Positions 8,927 through 19,039 of a DNA stretch of 64,000 nucleotides are shown piece by piece; the first letter of the stretch is position 1, and every line of letters starts with the position of its first letter. The DNA comes from Rugalucina vietnamica (Eukaryota; Mollusca; Bivalvia; Lucinida; Lucinidae): assembly GCA_964017185.1 (NCBI GenBank), contig OZ024877.1:6364006-6428005 (forward strand). The letters run 5' to 3'. Position numbers and translations under genes: made by a program. The notes beneath the pieces are model-generated. The model saw only the letters and a program-made list of their open reading frames with translations. It made no database searches and had not been told where the DNA came from.

Positions 8927-11136
8927 GGTATACCCCTGTATACCCCATTTTTTACTATATAAAAGTGGGGTTCGGGGGGGGGGGGTATACATTGCATGGA
9001 CATGTTATCCTGATGTAAAACTACTAGTAACAATGTTTTGATGAGAAATTACCATGTTTATGTCTAGTTGGAGAGTAAGTGGTTTAGCTTTACAATTTCT
9101 TGTCACGTACTTGCATGTTTGTTCAAGCATTTTGACAGATTTTTCGATATATTAGGCTTCAGACTGCTAACAAGCAATCTAGATCTTTCCATTGGTAAAA
9201 TAGCCTGGGCAGTTAAATGCTAAAAATTAATACTATCCAAAATTATTTTCGGGCATAAAATTTTTATTTGTTAACTGATTTTTGAAAATTTTGTGGCACT
9301 TTTAAAGACTTGTGGAATGCAAAATGGTGACAAGGTCATATTATAAAAATGCGGTTTCTGGAAGATGGTGTTTAGACAGTAGTCAGCTTTGATGCATTGA
9401 AATTTGATCAGAAGATTACACTGGTTTATTTTGAAACTCTGTGTACAGTTCCATTCAATACCATTGTTGATAATATTAAAACAAACATATATTTAATCTC
9501 CATGAAATGACGTTTACCGTTTACCAAGAGATCATGGCACCTCATATGCTACTTGCGTATACAGATTCAAATTCTGGTCCCCCATACAGGCAAGTACTCG
9601 CTTTGATTATCAACAATGTGTCGCGGCCAAGGTCATTTACGTTACATTCTTTGTTTGCTTAGCAACAACAAAACTGACTACGTAGCAAACTGTTGGAAGA
9701 ACGAATGAATAACATACATTTCAAAATTTGTTGGATGCTTTTTAAGAATCACAAAAATTGCTTAGAGTTGTTCTAATGAATCATTGCCATTAATTCTTTT
9801 AATCCTTTTGACGATTTCTGTTTTAAAGCTGATAAAGTTCTAAAGTTCCAGTTACTTGTATAAGGAAAACGGGGTTTTGTAAGGTTATACCTAATTTTCT
9901 TATTTTTGATCCAAAACATACATTGTGGGTAATAACGTGTACCAACAATATATGTTTTGAGCAAAAATATTACATATAATTATATCTTCTTTTTTTGTAC
10001 AATGAAATTTTCAATTTTTGCTTCTTGAAAAAATCTCTTTATGATTACATGGGCAAGTTTTCGTAATTACCTGAGCTGGATGTGTATTCGTGCTCAAACA
10101 AGAGTTGAGGCTAAACGCCTTCCGGTTTTTGGATCTAAGAATCCGGTAACTGCCAGGGTGAGGCTCAATGAGTATACCTCTCCAATTTCTGTATTTCTCA
10201 AAGAAAAGACTATTTGACAGCCTTTCCCCGTCTAGAGCACCGCTTTCCACAAAGAATCCATTTGTCTGTAATAATGGACGAAAAACGAAATGATTTGCTG
10301 AAATTGTTTTTCGACAAACTATGATAAGATAGCACCTAAGTTCAAAATACAAAATTATGAAAATTACAGCAGTATTTGTTTTTGTAAATGTAATTAGACT
10401 TTTCCTACTCGCACACACACAGCGTAAAGCTGTGCAAAACACAACACGGATTTAATATTTTTCCTGCACTTTTACTATTAACAATAATCCATGCAGTATT
10501 CGACATTTTTAACATAGGTATAAATAATGTTTTCATGTACGAATATGAAAATTCGTAAATGAGAAATGATGCATAGTTTGAAAAAAAAATCCACGTCCCT
10601 GGCGGGATTCGAACCCGGACCGCCGGAGTAGAAATCGAATGCTCTATCCCCTGAGCCAAAGAGTTAAATTTCTGGCGCAGTATGTCAGAGATTGAACTTA
10701 AAGGATACATTGTATCGAATAGCTGTGCTATTTATAGAAGCTACACGTCATGTGATCTTCCAATCATGTATATATCGAAACTTACCATTTGGTTCAACAG
10801 TGTATCCAGGAATTTGGATTGGCCTCCCTGTGAATAGTCTTGGAGCGTATTGTTTGCTATGTTGTACGGTAACGCCGATGGATGATGAATATAGTCTTTC
10901 TTTATCAGCCGGACAAGACCCGGATCGCTCTGCTCAACATGTTCAAAGTTCAACCGTAACGTCTCCTCTGTCAAATTGTAATAGGGTGCTATTTTCTCAT
11001 AAGCAAATCGTCCAGCCTCTAGCGATGAAGCTCCTGTTTCTCCTGAGCAGTTGTAGGAATTGGATATAAAGAGAAAGAAGAAGACCGCAAACAGCAAGCC
11101 CACGATTACTAGTCGCACTCTAGCCCCGGGTCTCAT
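7418..11136 (-). CDS. FkbM-domain methyltransferase-like type II membrane protein, copy 1
   Basis: Three coding exons are inferred from splice signals: 11136-10786 (ATG; donor ATG|GTAAG), 10265-10071 (acceptor attacag; donor CAG|GTAAT) and 7813-7418 (acceptor tttacag; TGA). All junctions are phase 0 and give 313 aa. Residues about 8-26 form a signal anchor (RLVIVGLLFAVFFFLFIS); a luminal stem follows. The FkbM fold shows FFVESGALDG (SAM-binding motif I), WRGILIEPHP (motif II) and DIDLFSLDIEGAELDVLK (the D-IEG motif). Family knowledge: such FkbM proteins occur in invertebrates and include Star-like ER/Golgi membrane proteins; the substrate is unknown. A further acceptor about 23 nt above the ATG (cattgcag) suggests a 5'UTR intron. 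The paralogue at 26325-29541 confirms every exon boundary. Confidence 0.85.
7832..9016 (-). mobile_element. MITE-A copy 2, interrupted by a mariner-type element
   Basis: MITE-A ends lie at 7832-7860 (attacgaaaacatgtcc) and about 8980-9016 (ggacatgttatcctgatg). The interior resumes at 8756 with the usual cagagatttttt stretch, so 7862-8753 is a nested insertion. A poly-A run of about 48 bases (8876-8924) sits where the second half of the internal hairpin should be. It lies in intron 2 of FkbM copy 1; the paralogous intron lacks it. Confidence 0.75.
7862..8753. mobile_element. Mariner-type TIR element, 892 bp, nested in MITE-A
   Basis: The ends read TA-CGAGGTCCGTC and, reversed, TA-CGGGGCCTGTC. 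They are flanked by TA at 7860-7861 and 8754-8755, as expected for Tc1/mariner target duplication. Removing it restores a contiguous MITE-A (gcaatata joined to cagagatt). No transposase frame is recognisable, so it is probably non-autonomous or decayed. Confidence 0.65.
9225..9797 (+). repeat. Partial copy of the right half of the 11.4-12.76 kb mariner-type element
   Basis: Nearly identical to about 12150-12747 in the same orientation, from tccaaaattattttcgggca to attgccattaattctt. It sits in intron 2 of FkbM copy 1 and is absent from the matching intron of copy 2, where ttaatact and tatgacgattcctg flank a much shorter sequence. The terminal inverted repeat itself is missing at its right edge. 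Confidence 0.75.
9855..10068 (+). mobile_element. MITE-A copy 3, ending at a splice donor
   Basis: Truncated on the left (starts around gtataaggaaaacgggg). The internal inverted pair is present: ATCCAAAACATACATTG against an ATATATGTTTTGAGC. The right end ggcaagttttcgtaat abuts the exon 2 donor of FkbM copy 1. The paralogous intron has no MITE here. Confidence 0.7.
10594..10667 (-). pseudogene. tRNA-like sequence in intron 1 of FkbM copy 1
   Basis: On the minus strand an A-box-like TGGCTCAGGGGATAGAGC (a D-arm with a GCTC/GAGC stem) is followed by an anticodon region with TTTCTA and a perfect T-arm CGGGTTCGAATCCCG. The acceptor stem does not pair and the anticodon stem is imperfect, so this is a tRNA pseudogene or SINE head rather than a functional tRNA. 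Anticodon TCT would be Arg-like. The paralogue has the same sequence at 28456-28529. Confidence 0.55.
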
Positions 11137-11759
11137 TGTAGGTTTATCGTGCGTCTATCTGCAATGAATGATACAAAATTATACGTGGAATGAAATTAAA
11201 ATTAGCCCTCATTAATCACAAAATAATCTTACTTTTTGTGTGGTACGAAATTCCATGGCTTTACTTTATTCTACTAATGTTTTCCTTATAGAAATCGTCC
11301 TTAGTAGCAAGTTGAAAGACCAAATACAAACCACATGCATGTATGCGTGCAAAACCCTTTTAATATATACTGAAATCTTCATTTAGACTAAACTCTCTTA
11401 TTACGAGGGTCATTCAAGAATTAATGACAGTGTATCCATATCCGTCGGAAAGATAAATTAAACTCAATGTAGTGTGTGATGTTACATGTGGAACCATATA
11501 TAACAGATTCATGCTGAAAATGTTGTGCTTTTATCATGGCTAGATTTGACGCAATGCTAATTTGAATATGACCTTTGAAGAATCCATGTAATCGAAAAAC
11601 TCAGTTGTTACATATTTGAGCAACTATATCATTGATATTAATTTCCGGATTTTGGAACATCCTTGGTTGCCAAGCAACTGCAGGACAATGTAAAATAAAC
11701 CCATTTCAAGCCTTACAGAATGTTATGGAACATATAAAACTATTGGAATTTAACAAGAC

Positions 11760-12325
11760 TATCGTCTGAACATCATCATTCAGAAAATGCATTTTTCAAA
11801 ATCTCACTTTTCTGAAACACTACAAGAAAAATATGACTATGCTATCTTTTGTCTATTGAAAATCGGTTCACTATTAAAATAATTATGCCCAAAAATTATT
11901 TTGAATAGGCCTTTTGCATGTGCAAGTGTGTGTGTGTGTGTGTGTGTGTGGGGGGGTAATCCATACGCCTGAAAATGGAAAATAAGCGGCGAATCTGTGG
12001 AATAAATTTAAGGGTTTGGTACTAAGCTATGCATACAATGCATTTTAGTTTTGGTCTAGTGCATTTTAAATGAAAAATGATAAATTTAGATTTTTTTCCG
12101 GGAAAATAGTAACTTCCCCTACTGACATTTTTACAATGGAAAAAGCCCTATCCAAAATTATTTTCGGGCATAAAATTTTTATTTGTTAATCGATTTTTGA
12201 AATTTTTGTGGCACTTATAAAGACTTATGGAATGCGAAATGGTGACATGGTCATATTTTTCTTGAGATGTTTCAGAAAAGTGAGATTTTGAAAAATGCAG
12301 TTTCTGGAAGCCGATGGTGTTTAGA
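11760..12325. mobile_element. Fold-back insertion, about 565 bp, inside the mariner-type element
   Basis: The left arm (about 11763-11840, containing tttttcaaaatctcactttt) and right arm (about 12245-12325) are inverted, with ends near tcgtctgaacatcatc and gatggtgtttagacag. The paralogue at 41264 reads straight through, aagact joined to agtcggatttgatg, giving a clean empty site. A TG-dinucleotide run followed by a G-run (11928-11956) lies inside. Confidence 0.7.
11928..11951. repeat. (TG)n microsatellite
   Basis: About 12 TG units, followed by seven G. Confidence 0.8.
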
Positions 12326-12844
12326 CAGTAGTCAGATTTGATGCATTGAAATTTGATCAGAAGATTACACTGGTTTATTTTGAAACTCTGTGTACAGTTC
12401 CATTCAAGACCATTGTTGATAATATTAAAACAAACATATATTTAATCTCCATGAAATGACGTTTACCGTTTACCAAGAGCTCATGGCACCTCATAAGCTA
12501 CTTGCGTTTACAGATTCAAATTCTGGTCCGCCATACAGGCAAGTACTCGCTTTGATTATCAACAATGTGTCGCGGCCAAGGTCATTTACGTTACATTCTT
12601 TGTTTGCTTAGCAACAACAGAACTGACAACGTAGCAAACTTTTGGAAGAACGAATGAATAACATACATTTCAAAATTTGTTGGATGCTATTTAAGAATCA
12701 CAAAAACTGCTTAGAGTTGTTCTAATGAATCATTGCCATTAATTCTTGAATGACCCCTGTACTTGCTCCATCGCACATAAAAAGTAGAATGTTCGATTTT
12801 TCAATAAAACATATTCTTTAATATTCAGTGATACCATTTGCATT

Positions 12845-13081
12845 TGAGCCGCCCCATGGGAAAACCAACAATCTACATAGGCGAAAACAAAGGCGCAAAT
12901 CAGCTTCGCGGTTACTCCGCGAAGCTGATCAGCGCCTTTGTTTTCGCTACTCGGATAGTACAACTCCTCCTCTACTTAACTCCGAAATTTCAAGCTTCTA
13001 GCCTGCTTTTGTGACTGTACAGGCCGGTTTGTGTCAGACCTGTTCGGAAACCACATTGTTGGTTTTCCCCCGAGGCGGCTC
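12845..13081. mobile_element. MITE-B copy 1 (TGAGCCGC ends, long internal hairpin)
   Basis: Begins TGAGCCGCCCCATGGGAAAA and ends with the near-complement TTTTCCCCCGAGGCGGCTC. About 40 bp inside the left end is a stem of about 30 bp per arm (gcgaaaacaaaggcgc to gcgcctttgttttcgc, apex near ggttactcc). The paralogue has an empty site at about 41754 (tttgcat joined to ttataagcc), with gcattt repeated on both sides here. Confidence 0.8.
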
Positions 13082-13811
13082 CGGCATTTATAAGCCTGAT
13101 CGTATCCCATTTGTGATGATTTGGCTTGCCCCACATTATCATTTGTGCCGGTCCATATCATTTTAGTGGCATCAGGAGTGACTATAGATTTCACCTTTCG
13201 ATCGGATTCCTATAAGCAAGCAGAATATGCCAAGATGGGGCGCCGCGTTGTGCGATATCACATCTAGTGCTTTTCGGTTTGATTCTATCCACAAAGAGAC
13301 CACCAGGCTTATATGCAGTAACCCATTGATGGCGAATGGATTTTCCCATCATTATCATTTGGACGCGTTTACTTTCATTTTAGGGTCACCAGGAGTGACT
13401 TGAAGATTTTATCGGACGGTGTCGTTGAAATTTCTTTGAGCAAACAGAATAGCCCCGCGTTATGAGGCGTCACACTTTTGGGCTATACTGTTTGCCTATG
13501 TCCCAAAAAGAAAGCACCGGCTTATATGCATATAAGTGTACTCCATTCTCGCGATCAGCCAACCTTTTCATCTCGATTTAAAACGATTGATTAGCCTTTA
13601 TAAATAATCATTTGAATCTAAATGCATTATTACATATCGTAATATCATAACAGTTTTATTGCGTAATGTGGATAACATATAGTCCTACTACAAGTATACT
13701 GACCAACATTAATTCAGTACCAGTCTTTCATTAGCGAGATTTTAAACCTATTTCCGTCTCCATATGACCGTAGTAGTTATTGTGTAGAACGTAAAACACC
13801 AACACAACCAT

Positions 13812-14010
13812 CAATAGACGGCATTGGCCCGAAGATAATAAAGCTGGCAGCTCATTCCTTATCTCCAGTGATACACTGGTTCTCACGAAAGTGGGCATTT
13901 TGAGTGGCGTAAAAAAGGAGAAACTAATTGGACCAAAAAAGAGATTCAATGCCTGTCTTTTACTTGTTTCATGTCTATTGTAACGAGTTTTAACGTTTTT
14001 GCACAGTAAA
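13812..14010 (+). pseudogene. Short LINE reverse-transcriptase relic
   Basis: One frame reads IDGIGPKIIKLAAHSLSPVI, the typical RT 'DGIPPKxLK' region, before a stop. A second frame then resembles the following 'KKGxxxxxxNYRPVSILP' region. It is heavily decayed. Confidence 0.4.
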
Positions 14011-14244
14011 TATCACAAAGTGCCTAAACACATGGGACGGCATAACAACACTACTTTGTTTTGGTTTGTATTCTACGAGTCAAGCATTTTTTACTGGTTT
14101 ACTCATAATGGATCACGGTAAATGAAAGTTTGCAAAATGGGTTGTCTGAGCCGTGTCCAGTAGGCACAGCAGTTCAACATGGATACCATTTCAACAGTTT
14201 TTAAATGCTTTACGTTACCTACGTAAAAGTATCTTATCAATAAA

Positions 14245-14402
14245 TAGAGGATATTCAAGTTTTTGGAGTGAATATGAGTTTTATTTCATTGAGTGAAGTG
14301 AATTTTTTTTTATATTTCATGAGTGCCGAAGGCACGAATGAAATATATAATTTTTCACTTCACGAGATGAAATAAAACTCATTTTCACGACAAAAACTTG
14401 AA
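14245..14402. repeat. Long palindrome 1, centre GTGCCGAAGGCAC
   Basis: Arms of about 65 bp run from ttcaagttttt to aaaaacttgaa with a few mismatches; the apex is gtgccgaaggcac. AT-rich arms include gagttttatttca and tgaaataaaactc. Confidence 0.8.
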
Positions 14403-14778
14403 TTTTCTTTTTATTATATTGCATGTAGTCATTGTAACGTTGCGCACTAAAGCATATGACGTCAAAATCTTAAATGACGTCATTACGTCACGTCATTACG
14501 TCGCTATTGTGTGTGAACGTTCATTGCGTCAACAATAGCAAAGATTATAAAATTTAGTTATGTATAAATTAGAAATAAAACGGTGGAATCGTAATTTGCG
14601 TATTCCCAAATCTTATATTTTCACATGTGAAAATATATATTACTTTTTTTTATTTTATACTTTACAGTGAAACCCAATGTATATCAAAACTTGATAAAAT
14701 TGGTATTTTCATTGATACGAAATTTCACTGATATCAAATCTCACTGATATCAAAAGTCACTAGTGACTGATATCAGCC

Positions 14779-15215
14779 TATATCGTCACTGTAATGACGT
14801 CAGATTTTTTGGATTACTTCTGACGTTTCCATTTATTTGACGTCATTAAATGTGTCTCACTTCAGAAATTCAAACGCCTATAACTCCGTTATTTATGAAC
14901 GAAAACATAAAGTGTGGGTATTCATTTTCTTAGTTAGAACATAAGGAACAATGTGGTACCAAAATTATTCGTGTTTTCAAATTTTTTTTGTTTTTGCATT
15001 TTCACCGCCTACCTTGTGCATTGGAAAATGCCTGTGCATTGTATAAAATAAAAAGAAAATTTGCTTTTTTTTCGGTGAATACCAAATATATTTCATCTCG
15101 TGAGTTGAAAACATAATAATTTTCACTCGTGCTGCGCACTCGTGAAAATTCTGATGTTTTCAATTCACTCGATGAAATATATTTGGTATTCACCTCAAAA
15201 AAGCAAATATCCTCT
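14779..15215 (+). repeat. Direct repeat E, copy 1, ending in palindrome 2
   Basis: Nearly identical to 16457-16893 (from tatatcgtcactgtaatgac to gcaaatatcctctat). Its last 160 bp form a palindrome with arms of about 70 bp (tttgctttttttcggtgaat to ttcacctcaaaaaagcaaa, with atatatttcatct and gatgaaatatat inside) and the apex gtgctgcgcac. Confidence 0.85.
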
Positions 15216-15295
15216 ATATATTTTCACATGTGAAAATAGAACTTTTTCAAATATTGGTTATATTTAATACATATTTCTCTATATTTCATCACTTG

Positions 15296-15445
15296 CCATA
15301 TAATAATATAGGGTTATTGCTCTGATATCGGTGAATATTGTCCCGAGTTGGGATATCGAAGGACGCGAGCTTGCGAGCGTCCTTAGATATCCCAACGAGG
15401 GACAATATTCACCGATATCAGTGCAATAACCCTTTTATTATATAG
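15296..15445. repeat. Long palindrome 3, centre GGACGCGAGCTTGCGAGCGTCC
   Basis: Arms of about 65-70 bp run from ataataatatagggttatt to aacccttttattatat. Gaatattgtccc faces gggacaatattc. The apex is a nearly perfect GC-rich hairpin, unlike the AT-rich surroundings. Confidence 0.85.
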
Positions 15446-15539
15446 CTATAAATATCTACTTCTCATATTTGATGTTTTGTTGAGAGATAGCCTTACAAAA
15501 TTGAAATATCTACACGAAGGCCGCCATAATATCCATAAG

Positions 15540-15945
15540 TGATATCATTTTTGCACTAGTGCAATATCAGATGATATCCTTTTTGCACTGTTACTTTTCG
15601 GAAGCACATTTTGCAATTGAATCAATATTGTTGACATTTTGTTTTCTTTTTTCGGCTTAAATTGATTACTGAATCTGAATGTGACAAACTTCAGCTGACG
15701 TTTCGGCTAGGTATGACGTCATTTTCCACGCGACGTCAGATGAAGATGACGTCATTAGAGTTGACGTCCCAATTTTACAATTTTGCACGATGACCCTCAA
15801 GTCAAGAAATTGGCAATTTTTCATAAACAGAATTTTTCGCTTTTAACAGTGTGCAATATCAAATAAGTGTGCAGATATCGTCTGATATCTGCACACTTGT
15901 TACTCGGCTTTTATCCCTATGTTTTAATCATTTGATATTTATAGC
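15540..15945. repeat. Gapped inverted blocks following palindrome 3
   Basis: Tgatatc and gcac motifs alternate around 15540-15595, and a small hairpin (agtgtgcagatatc to gatatctgcacact) lies at 15858-15898. The end gatatttatagctatat (15937-15953) is the complement of atatagctataaatatc (15439-15455), so 15.3-15.96 kb may be one compound fold-back element. Confidence 0.5.
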
Positions 15946-16079
15946 TATATAATAAAATTATTTATGTATAATTTAGACCTACGTCGACCAATGCTAAATC
16001 AGCCAATGATAACAGCCTTTATCACATACTTAGACATATATTTCCAGCGAGAACCCCAAGTTTGCATATGTGATAATGT

Positions 16080-16165
16080 GTTTCCCGCCCTCAGGTTATC
16101 AGCACGACGGGCTGATAACCGGAAGTCATGCATTTTGAATGCAGAGAGGTTATCATGCCCGCATG
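16080..16165. repeat. Small inverted repeats with ggttatcagc / gctgataacc
   Basis: A short stem (ggttatcagc to gctgataacc, apex acgacgg) is followed by further gttatc units. Confidence 0.5.
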
Positions 16166-16317
16166 TGACGTTGTCGCGATACGGAATATGTGACGTCAAA
16201 CGAAATTACGTTACGTCATTTAAACGGCGTCATTTTCTTTTTCTACAGAGAAATCGACGATTTTTTCATAAAATTCTTTGAATAGAATATTTTTAAGATG
16301 TGATAAACAGATTATAA

Positions 16318-16446
16318 CATGGGCATTTTGGTCATCGCCCTTAGTATCAACCCTCGACCATTATCAGCCCTCGCGCTAAAGCTCTCGGGCTTGATAATGG
16401 AGTCTCGGGTTGATACTGCGGGCGATAACCAAAATGCCCATGTGAT
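16318..16446. repeat. Long palindrome 4 (CATGGGCATTTTGGT arms)
   Basis: Arms of about 60 bp: catgggcattttggt faces accaaaatgcccatg, agtatcaaccctcg faces cgggttgatact, and ccattatcagccc faces gggcttgataatgg. The apex is near gcgctaaagc. Confidence 0.85.
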
Positions 16447-16456
16447 AATCTCTAAA

Positions 16457-16893
16457 TATCGTCACTGTAATGACGTCAGATTTTTTGGATTACTTCTGAC
16501 GTTTCCATTTACTTGACGTCATTAAATGTGTCTCAATTCAGAAATTCAAACGCCTATAACTCCGTTATTTATAAACGAAAACATAAAGTGTGGGTATTCA
16601 TTTTCTTAGTTAGAACATAAGGAACAATGTGGTACCAAAATTATTCGTGTTTTCAAAATTTTTTTGTTTTTGCATTTTCACCGCCTACCTTGTGCATTGG
16701 AAAATGCCTGTGCATTGTATAAAATAAAAAGAAAATTTGCTTTTTTTCGGTGAATACCAAATATATTTCATCTCGTGATTTGAAAACATAATAATTTTCA
16801 CTCGTGCTGCGCACTCGTGAAAATTCTGATGTTTTCAACTCACTCGATGAAATATATTTGGTATTCACCTCAAAGAAGCAAATATCCTCTATG
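16457..16893 (+). repeat. Direct repeat E, copy 2, with palindrome 2 again
   Basis: Second copy of 14779-15215, offset by about 1678 bp, with only scattered substitutions and small homopolymer indels. The terminal palindrome (about 16733-16890) is preserved. Confidence 0.85.
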
Positions 16894-17214
16894 TAACAAA
16901 ATGACAAAATTGTAATTTTATTGTCACATGAGAATAGTTTTTCAATGTAATCAGCTAGATCTAAAATTGTCTTACTCATTCTTCAAAATAAATTCAATTG
17001 ATATATAATTACATATATGTCCTTCAATCCATTATTTCACAATAATTTTGAACATTAATCATACAAAACTGTGCATTTTGCATTTATTATGTTGTTACTG
17101 TTTTAAATGGTACTGTACTTTAAGTGCATGGAAATAAGACACAACATGCCATTTTTATCTGAACAGGTACAGAATGGTAATTGGTACTAACGTACTCTAG
17201 AGAAAACATGGCTA

Positions 17215-17434
17215 TGAGCCGCCTCGTGGGAAAACCAACAATGTGGTTTCCGAACAGGTCCGACACAAACCGGGCTGTAAAAGCACAGAAGATAGCTAGA
17301 GAAGATGGCTAATTTTGGATTTAGAACGTAGAGGAATTGTACCGTCCGAGTAGCGAAATCAAAGGCGCTGATCAGTTGATCTGCGCCTTTGTTTTCGCCT
17401 ATGCAGAGTGTTGGTTTTCCCATAGGGTGGCTCA
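17215..17434. mobile_element. MITE-B copy 2, shortened stem
   Basis: TGAGCCGCCTCGTGGGAAAA to a complementary TTTTCCCATAGGGTGGCTCA. Orientation is opposite to copy 1 (the hairpin lies near the right end). The stem apex is shortened: ctgatcagttgatctg replaces the longer agcttcgcggt apex. Confidence 0.8.
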
Positions 17435-17614
17435 TATATTGTATCATTCGTATATGAAACTGCGAACACCTAACGCGAATTGGTTGCTTTTGCTAGCAAC
17501 TCTCGTTGAACGAAAAAATACACTGCTCTTTTTGCTACTCGAACATCTTTAGGTACGCGTGCGCGCGCTCGTGTGTGTATTTCTGTATGCATGTATTTCT
17601 GTATGTGTGCGACA

Positions 17615-18186
17615 AATATCACCGTGTCCATTCGAAACGCATGAAAAGAGGTCGTAACGCATGATCGGCGGCATTTTCACGTATGATTGCGGTAGTTTCC
17701 TTCGGATTCGCCGCCATTTTTGGAGGAAACTTTAGCGGTAAGTTTTTACAAACTTTTATTTGAATTATTTAAATAGACCTTTCCAACGAACGATCTAGCC
17801 TATCCGGATCTACATATATGCCTCTAATTGCCGAGTGTTCTACTGATGCATAGGCTTCGATAGGACTCGCAAACATTCGAGGAGATTATTGTTTTGCAAG
17901 TTCGGCCATACACGAAAATAACATTCGCCCAAAAACGTTTCGTACTTTTCTCATTTTCTTCAAAGTTTTGACTAACTGTTGGATGATTTTGCTTTTTGAC
18001 ATCACACTTTAACTTAAGAAGCCAATTTCTCATGATTTTTTTCCCGAACAACCACGGATTAAAACAAAATACGTCAAAATTAAAGTAACGCACGATAATA
18101 CGGCAACCTGGTCTTTCGAACTTTGCAAGTATTTACAATGAATAACAAATTTTAAGGGGTCAAAGCAAGCCAAATGATCGTTTGTT
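17615..18186 (+). repeat. Left arm of a 5.5-kb-spaced long inverted repeat
   Basis: Reverse complement of 22600-23149 at about 97% by eye, except for a 14-bp stretch (ttttgactaactgt) present only here. The outer end starts near atcaccgtgtccattcgaaa. Within the arm is gccgccatttttgg, resembling a YY1-type promoter motif, followed by a donor-like ggtaagttttt; no gene can be tied to it. Confidence 0.85.
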
Positions 18187-18226
18187 GTCACGTCCCGTTG
18201 TAGTTTGAAGTAAGGTCCAGGTTACT

Positions 18227-18625
18227 TCATTTCCAGGTGTAATATCTTACTGAAGTTGCATTCCATCCCTTGTCCATAAACAGCATATAAAAGGGCTTCA
18301 ACAATTTATGAATGTTGACTCCGTGCGACGTCTTATTTATTTTAACATTAATTAACATTCCATAGTTTAATCTTGAATAAAATACCGTAGCATGTGCTTC
18401 TGGACTATGAGGGCAGCAAGGTCTGAGGTCGGTAGCCAATAGAACAAAAGCCAATCTTTGTAAGAGGCATGCGCGTAAATTTTGTTTGTCCTCTTTTTCG
18501 TCAATCTCTGTGTCAATCTTGAGATAAACATAGGTCATTGGAAAAGGTCCCTCAGTGTTTACTTTGAATATGAAGAAAATTCTACCCATGATCGACTGAT
18601 CTCTCTCAATTACGCGTTTTGTCAC
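18227..18625 (-). CDS. Candidate unidentified exon (minus)
   Basis: 132-codon open frame with a protein-like composition (EGPFPMTYVYLKIDTEIDEK, then LLQRLAFVLLATDLRPCCPH). The first residues may be intronic, because a possible acceptor (attcaaag) lies before VNTEGPF. I do not recognise a family. It lies inside the long inverted repeat bounded by 17615 and 23149, and it could be a chance frame. Confidence 0.3.
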   Translation of the reverse strand: MTKRVIERDQSIMGRIFFIFKVNTEGPFPMTYVYLKIDTEIDEKEDKQNLRACLLQRLAFVLLATDLRPCCPHSPEAHATVFYSRLNYGMLINVKINKTSHGVNIHKLLKPFYMLFMDKGWNATSVRYYTWK

Positions 18626-18835
18626 ATAAAGCGCTTAATAAAAACTAGTGAACCCGTCTATACTGATTAGACAGTTAACCGCAATCAATTAAATGTATCC
18701 ATTTTTGACACTCCCCGTCAAATAGCGGTAAAATCTAGCAAGCAGTCTCGATCGTGGTGACTGCTTATCATAGCGCATCTAGGTTTAGATCGTAGATACC
18801 CTGACGAGGGGTACAGAACTCTATATGGCTGACTT

Positions 18836-19038
18836 TTAGTCCATCACATCGGTCCTATGGGTCTGTTTCTGGTAGTGTGGCTGCAGGTCGAAATTCAGAA
18901 CTCTGTCACACATTGACTGCACTGCAAAATGGTTTTCTGCACATCGACATATTGATTGTAATCGTGTTCCCTTTAGTATTGGCATTGGTTCCATAACATC
19001 AGAAATTTTGGTCAATGCCTTGAGTGACAGATACACAC
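18836..19038 (-). CDS. Candidate unidentified exon (minus)
   Basis: Open frame of about 66 codons (YLSLKALTKISDVMEP, then CRCAENHFAVQSMC) preceded by a plausible acceptor (cgcttgaccag). Same strand as 18227-18625, so the two could belong to one gene. No family recognised. Confidence 0.25.
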
Positions 19039-19039
19039 A

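Larger units (their letters stand above)
11402..12762. mobile_element. Mariner-type non-autonomous TIR element
   Basis: The ends TACGAGGGTCATTCAAG and (reversed) TACAGGGGTCATTCAAG continue into aattaatg on both sides and are flanked by TA. No transposase frame is seen. The same element is present upstream of FkbM copy 2, split into 32223-32402 and about 41000-41660, so it predates the segmental duplication. In copy 1 it carries a nested fold-back insertion at about 11760-12325. Confidence 0.7.
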
